Of a DNA stretch of 9,480 nucleotides, positions 5,823 through 9,480 are shown piece after piece (the stretch's first letter is position 1; every line of letters begins with the position of its first letter). The translations under genes were made by a program, and so were the position numbers. Source of the DNA: Alphaproteobacteria bacterium (GTDB lineage Bacteria > Pseudomonadota > Alphaproteobacteria > UBA3830); the NCBI GenBank assembly GCA_025998775.1, contig BNWK01000047.1, forward strand, positions 1 to 9,480, read 5' to 3'. The notes under the pieces were generated by a model, which saw only the letters and a program-made list of their open reading frames with translations, was not told the origin of the DNA and made no database searches.

Positions 5823-7538
5823 ATGAAGTGTGCTCTTTTTGTTCATTATAAAAACATAATCAAGAGTTTCGTTGGTAGCGAGTACGAAGATCTGGTCGTG
5901 GTTGATCCTCCCAAAGACGAATCATTTGGGGATTTCTCGACGAACATCGCTATGATTCTGGCGAAAAAAGTTGGAAAAGCTCCGTTGGTAATAGCAAATG
6001 AGCTCTGCGAACAATTGAAAATATCCGGAGATTTTGTTGATGTTTCTGTAAAAGCTCCAGGTTTTATCAACTGGCTGATACCAAATCGCATTATAACTGA
6101 GCATTGCAAATACATGCTACAGAAGGATTTCGGAAAAACAAACATCGGAAACGGACGACGAATAAACATCGAATATGTGTCTGCAAATCCAACCGGCCCA
6201 CTGCATGCTGGCCATGCGAGAGGAGCTGTATCCGGCGATGTGCTGGCAAATCTGCTATCTTTTGCAGGATACGATGTTACGAAAGAATACTACATAAATG
6301 ATGCCGGAAAACAAATCAATATTTTGGCGAGCTCGCTTCGATATAGATATATGGAATTATTTCAGAAAGCAGATGGAGGACTGCCGAGTTGGGCATATCC
6401 GGGCGAATATCTAGTTGATGCTGCCAAAAAATTAAAAGAAAAACACGGGGATTCATTCGTTGATAAAGACGAAAACGAATGGATGCCATTTTTTAAGGAA
6501 TTCGCCATTGCTGACATGGTGGATTGCATCAAAGCAGATCTCGATGGACTTGGCATACGCTTTGATGTCTTTTCGTCCGAATTAAAACACATCAAAGCCG
6601 GCGCCGTCGAAAAGGCCATCGATTTTCTCAGATCCAAGGGATTGATTTACTCGGGAGTTCTGGATGTTCCCAAAGGAAAAGAGCCGGATGACTGGGAAGA
6701 AAGAGAACAGCTTTTGTTTAAATCCACTCTTTTTGGAGATGATGTCGATCGCCCTCTGCAAAAATCCGATGGATCCTGGACATATTTCGCGTCGGACATA
6801 GCCTATCACTTGGACAAAATCACCAGAGGATTTGATGAAATGATCGACTTCTGGGGAGCTGATCATGGCGGATACGTAAAACGTATGCAGTCTGCAGTCT
6901 CAGCTCTATCTGATAACCAGAAGAAATTGCAGGTAAAAATCGTTCAGCTGGTGCGTTTCATGCAGAATAACCAGGAAGTGAAGATGTCCAAACGAGCTGG
7001 AACATTTGTGACAGTTCGAGACGTTCTGGATAATGTCGGCAAGGACGCTATCAGATTTATTATGCTCACCAGACGTGACGACGCTCCTCTGGATTTCGAT
7101 TTTAAAAAAGTCGTTGAGCAGAGCCGTGACAATCCTGTGTTCTACGTTCAATACGCCTATGCTAGAACGCATTCTGTGCTAAAACAGTTTACTCAGACTT
7201 TTCACAAGCCAGTTCCGAACCTAGAAGATGTAGATCTCAATTTATTGGATTCGAACGCTGAGCTTCAGCTGTTAAAAACTCTGGCAGATTGGCCTCGTCA
7301 GGTTGTTATGGCTGCCCAAAACAAAGAGCCTCATCGAATAGCTTTCTATCTATCGGAACTAGCCTCAAAGTTTCATTTTTTGTGGAATCAGGGCAAAGAT
7401 AATGCTATGTTAAGGTTTGTTCTGGCTGATGATTTCCAGAGAACATCAGCGAAAATGGTATTGGTTATGGTAATGCAAAATGTAATAGAGTCTGCTTTTG
7501 GAATAATCGGAGTATCACCAATTAAGGAATTGCGCTGA
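5823..7538 (+). CDS. argS: Arginyl-tRNA synthetase (class I)
   Basis: ArgS attaches arginine to tRNA-Arg using ATP in the cytosol and is essential. The N-terminal additional domain is recognisable by DPPKDESFGDFSTNIAMILA (28-47). The class I signature appears as ANPTGPLHAGHARGAVSGD, with HAGH at 128-131 as the HIGH motif. Next come the EYYINDAG segment, SDIAYHLDK and FWGADHGGYVKRM of the catalytic core, and VKMSKRAGTFVT (KMSKR at 387-391). The C-terminal helical anticodon-binding domain begins around 430 with YVQYAYARTHSVLKQ. The length of 571 aa is normal. GAGGGG (5807-5812) lies 10 nt before the chosen ATG. Its stop shares one base with the next ATG (TGATG), so the SPOR gene is co-translated. 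All catalytic motifs are intact and it carries no repeat insertion. Confidence 0.97.
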   Translation: MKCALFVHYKNIIKSFVGSEYEDLVVVDPPKDESFGDFSTNIAMILAKKVGKAPLVIANELCEQLKISGDFVDVSVKAPGFINWLIPNRIITEHCKYMLQKDFGKTNIGNGRRINIEYVSANPTGPLHAGHARGAVSGDVLANLLSFAGYDVTKEYYINDAGKQINILASSLRYRYMELFQKADGGLPSWAYPGEYLVDAAKKLKEKHGDSFVDKDENEWMPFFKEFAIADMVDCIKADLDGLGIRFDVFSSELKHIKAGAVEKAIDFLRSKGLIYSGVLDVPKGKEPDDWEEREQLLFKSTLFGDDVDRPLQKSDGSWTYFASDIAYHLDKITRGFDEMIDFWGADHGGYVKRMQSAVSALSDNQKKLQVKIVQLVRFMQNNQEVKMSKRAGTFVTVRDVLDNVGKDAIRFIMLTRRDDAPLDFDFKKVVEQSRDNPVFYVQYAYARTHSVLKQFTQTFHKPVPNLEDVDLNLLDSNAELQLLKTLADWPRQVVMAAQNKEPHRIAFYLSELASKFHFLWNQGKDNAMLRFVLADDFQRTSAKMVLVMVMQNVIESAFGIIGVSPIKELR

Positions 7539-8728
7539 TGTGTCCTTTTCTAGATGAAGAAGACGACTTTGATCATTACGAAGATTATATAATGAATCCT
7601 GCTCAGCAATTGCCGGAAGAGAATTCCGGAGTGGGGTGGTCTCTCAAGCAAAAAGACAGGAAATTCATTGTCCTTGGCGGTGTAGCTTCCCTTGCTGCTT
7701 TCAGTGTCGTAGTCTATCTTATATATTCGAACTCAAAACCAGTTGGCGTAGAAGAACTGCCAGTCATAAGGGCCAATACAACTCCCATAAAAACCAAGCC
7801 GAAGATGAATGAAAGCGTTGGTCATCAGGATAAAGTGGTCTACGATAACATATCTGGCGAAAAAACTGCGGCAGTAGCAGTCAAGACCATCCCGCAACCG
7901 GAAGAAGTATTACCAATAAATGGAATGGACATGGATGCTCCTCTGTCGGACGAGGAAAAAAAGAATATAATACAGGCTTTTGATGAGTTGGCACCGGAGA
8001 AAGAGTATAAAATCAACTATGTAAAAAGTGGAGCGAAAAAAGGATCAACTTCTACAGCTACAAATGGTAGTCAGTCGAATAGCAATCATAGAACTTCTGC
8101 AAATGAAAAAAACGTAGCTAATATTTCAAAGAAGGATTCCAGAAACTCAAAGAGTATTCCAGCAAGAAGTTCCAAAGAACATCGCATTGAATCAAAGGGG
8201 TTGGTGGTATTCGAAGATGAAAATCCTTTACCCACTCGTGTTCATAAGGATAAAAACACGAAAAAACATAATAACATTATCGAAATAAGTTCTCCTACTA
8301 AAAGAAAGTCTGCCAAAAAAGCAAGAGATAGTTATTCCGAAGAAGATGAATACTCTTCTCCAATAAAAAGATTAGACAATGAATCACTTCGTAAAAACAA
8401 AAAATCGAGATTGAGAGAGCTGGTGAATAAGTCGTCACGATATGATGATTCACCTTCTTCAACTTCTTCCACCAAAGGCAATCGAGGAGTTATGGTGCAA
8501 ATAGCATCTTTGGCGACAAAATCAGCGGCAGAAGTTGAATACAAAAGACTACTTCCACGTAATAAAGCTCTTCGCGGCGTCAATAAGAACATCGTTAAGG
8601 TCGATCTAGGACGGAAGAAAGGGATTCGCTATCGGGTCATTGTTGGCCCGTTCCGAAACGATACCGAGGCAAATAAATTCATACGCTCCATGAAAAACGG
8701 TGGCGTCAACGCCTACATATCAAGGTAG
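7538..8728 (+). CDS. Membrane-anchored SPOR-domain protein, probable septal peptidoglycan binder
   Basis: This 396-aa protein has a short acidic cytoplasmic N-terminus (LDEEDDFDHYEDY), one transmembrane helix at about 43-63 (FIVLGGVASLAAFSVVVYLIY), then a long Ser/Lys/Asn-rich, low-complexity periplasmic linker of about 250 residues. It ends with a SPOR domain at about 317-396 (MVQIASLATKSAAEVEYKRL, then YRVIVGPFRNDTEANKFIRS). SPOR domains bind denuded glycan strands at the division septum, so a role in cell division or envelope remodelling is inferred. This order of parts, and the place directly after argS, is a pattern I know from alphaproteobacteria. The start overlaps the argS stop by one base, and AAGGA (7524-7528) is 9 nt upstream. 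Outside the SPOR domain there is little conserved sequence, so I give no gene symbol. Confidence 0.88.
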   Translation: MCPFLDEEDDFDHYEDYIMNPAQQLPEENSGVGWSLKQKDRKFIVLGGVASLAAFSVVVYLIYSNSKPVGVEELPVIRANTTPIKTKPKMNESVGHQDKVVYDNISGEKTAAVAVKTIPQPEEVLPINGMDMDAPLSDEEKKNIIQAFDELAPEKEYKINYVKSGAKKGSTSTATNGSQSNSNHRTSANEKNVANISKKDSRNSKSIPARSSKEHRIESKGLVVFEDENPLPTRVHKDKNTKKHNNIIEISSPTKRKSAKKARDSYSEEDEYSSPIKRLDNESLRKNKKSRLRELVNKSSRYDDSPSSTSSTKGNRGVMVQIASLATKSAAEVEYKRLLPRNKALRGVNKNIVKVDLGRKKGIRYRVIVGPFRNDTEANKFIRSMKNGGVNAYISR

Positions 8729-8730
8729 CC

Positions 8731-9384
8731 ATGAAGCACACGGCTAGATTTTTCGTGGAACAACAATTGTTCGAGAAAGCGGAGGTGACGCTTGCGGATC
8801 ATCAGATGCATCACGCCTCCAATGTCCTTAGACTCGGAAATAACGATTCTCTTATTCTCTTCAACGAATATTCCGGAGAATGGAATTGCGAAATCATCGA
8901 CGTAAAAAAGCGATGCATCAGATGCGTAAACATCCTCCGGGAACAGGTTGAGGAAAATGGACCTTTGCTTGCGATTTCTCTGATAAATCCGGCAAAAATG
9001 TCCATACTACTGGAAAAAATCACCGAACTGGGAGTTTCCGAAATAATTCCAGTAATCTCCCAATACACGCAACATAAAAGATTAAATATCGAAAAAGCCA
9101 GAAGTATAGTCATTGGAGCTGCCGAGCAATCGCGCCGCATGACCATACCAAAAATACACGATCCAGTGGAGCTGAGTGCTTTTCTCGCCAACTTTGCCAA
9201 CGTGACGTTGGATCCGTTTTCTGCTTCGCTACCTTCTGAAAGGTATGCGGACTGTAATTGCAACGTTGAAACAGTATCTTCAGGAGGATATGCCAGTGGT
9301 GCAACTGCTTTAGCTTCGACATTGCAAGCACATCACGCATACAATGCAGAAGATAGCGAAGTGCGATCCGAGCCTCAAATATGA
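8731..9384 (+). CDS. rsmE: 16S rRNA (uracil-1498-N3)-methyltransferase, C-terminally truncated, probably broken
   Basis: RsmE methylates U1498 of 16S rRNA using SAM. The N-terminal PUA-like part is clear: HH (27-28), NVLRLG (31-36), ILFNEYSGEWNCEI. The start of the SPOUT fold follows: EKITELGVSEIIPVIS (95-110) and AAEQSRRMTIPKIHDP (130-145). Similarity ends near residue 155. The family's trefoil-knot motifs, of the type IGPEGGF and LG.RILR.ETA, which bind SAM, are missing. The last 60 residues are Ala/Ser-rich and foreign to the family, giving 217 aa instead of about 240. The break coincides with a 20-bp match to the proC/proA repeat at 9196. The gene starts 2 bp after the SPOR gene, with AAGG 5 nt upstream. 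Without the knot it should not methylate, so it is best read as a disrupted gene, unless the missing end lies beyond a larger insertion. Confidence 0.82.
   Translation: MKHTARFFVEQQLFEKAEVTLADHQMHHASNVLRLGNNDSLILFNEYSGEWNCEIIDVKKRCIRCVNILREQVEENGPLLAISLINPAKMSILLEKITELGVSEIIPVISQYTQHKRLNIEKARSIVIGAAEQSRRMTIPKIHDPVELSAFLANFANVTLDPFSASLPSERYADCNCNVETVSSGGYASGATALASTLQAHHAYNAEDSEVRSEPQI
9196..9215 (+). repeat. Core palindrome of the repeat element, isolated or diverged third copy
   Basis: These 20 bases are identical to 2609-2628 in the proC copy, and 19 of them to the proA copy, and include the palindrome CCAACGTGACGTTGG (9197-9211). Flanking sequence does not align with the rest of the element. 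The reading phase here is shifted by one base (ANVTLDP rather than QRDVGS). Confidence 0.7.
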
Positions 9385-9480
9385 GGCGGAACTGTAGTTT
9401 TGTAGCGGTTAAATTCCGCTCCCCCAGGCATCGGGGTGAAAGTGTGTCCCACACTGAGAAAGCTTGGCAATGTTCTTAGT
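9216..9480. other. Palindrome-rich sequence replacing the end of rsmE; no recognisable gene
   Basis: This stretch holds several small inverted repeats: TACCTT/AAGGTA (9230-9245), ACTGT/ACAGT (9251-9275), GCCTCA/TGAGGC around AATA (9372-9387, spanning the rsmE-frame stop), GCGGAA/TTCCGC (from 9387), CCCC/GGGG (around 9421-9436) and GTGTG/CACAC (9442-9454). None has the U-run of a terminator. Such density suggests repeat elements or a structured RNA beginning here and running off the right edge, but I cannot name it. Confidence 0.4.

Noticed and set aside
8030..8470. Ser/Lys-rich region of the SPOR protein as a possible repeat array
   Set aside because: The sequence is low in complexity but shows no regular repeat unit; flexible periplasmic linkers of SPOR proteins commonly look like this.
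9110..9454. Minus-strand 114-codon frame opposite rsmE
   Set aside because: It overlaps well-conserved rsmE codons on the other strand and resembles nothing known.

Overview
The window looks like part of a chromosome from a host-associated alphaproteobacterium, possibly a Rickettsiales- or Holosporales-type symbiont. That is an inference. It rests on argS followed directly by a SPOR-domain gene (an arrangement I associate with alphaproteobacteria), tight gene packing beside decayed mobile DNA, and a palindromic repeat inserted in frame inside housekeeping genes. The repeat recalls the Rickettsia and Wolbachia palindromic elements, but its peptide is not one I recognise. A complete proline pathway argues against Rickettsia itself.

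Layout. Positions 1-699 (minus strand) hold the N-terminal part of an ISAzo13-family transposase that runs off the left edge. The insertion sequence abuts, and appears to cut, a group II intron whose surviving piece is the C-terminal maturase domain (748-1005, plus strand) followed by a GC-rich structured tail. Positions 1204-2004 (minus) encode an unrecognised exported protein behind a near-consensus sigma70 promoter. From 2269 rightwards all genes are on the plus strand: proC-proB-proA (overlapping or 10 bp apart), then argS, a membrane-anchored SPOR protein, and rsmE (gaps of -1 and 2 bp). The last 270 bp are palindrome-rich sequence without a recognisable gene.

Function. ProB and ProA convert glutamate to glutamate semialdehyde, which cyclises to pyrroline-5-carboxylate, and ProC reduces that to proline. 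ArgS charges tRNA-Arg, the SPOR protein probably binds septal peptidoglycan, and RsmE methylates 16S rRNA.

The main discovery is a 118-bp palindromic element in both proC (2576-2693) and proA (5201-5318). The copies differ at about five positions and are read in the same phase, so each inserts a near-identical 39-residue peptide into an enzyme. The element can fold into an outer stem carrying two hairpins. A 20-bp stretch covering its core palindrome recurs in rsmE (9196-9215), in another phase, exactly where RsmE homology stops and the SAM-binding part is missing.
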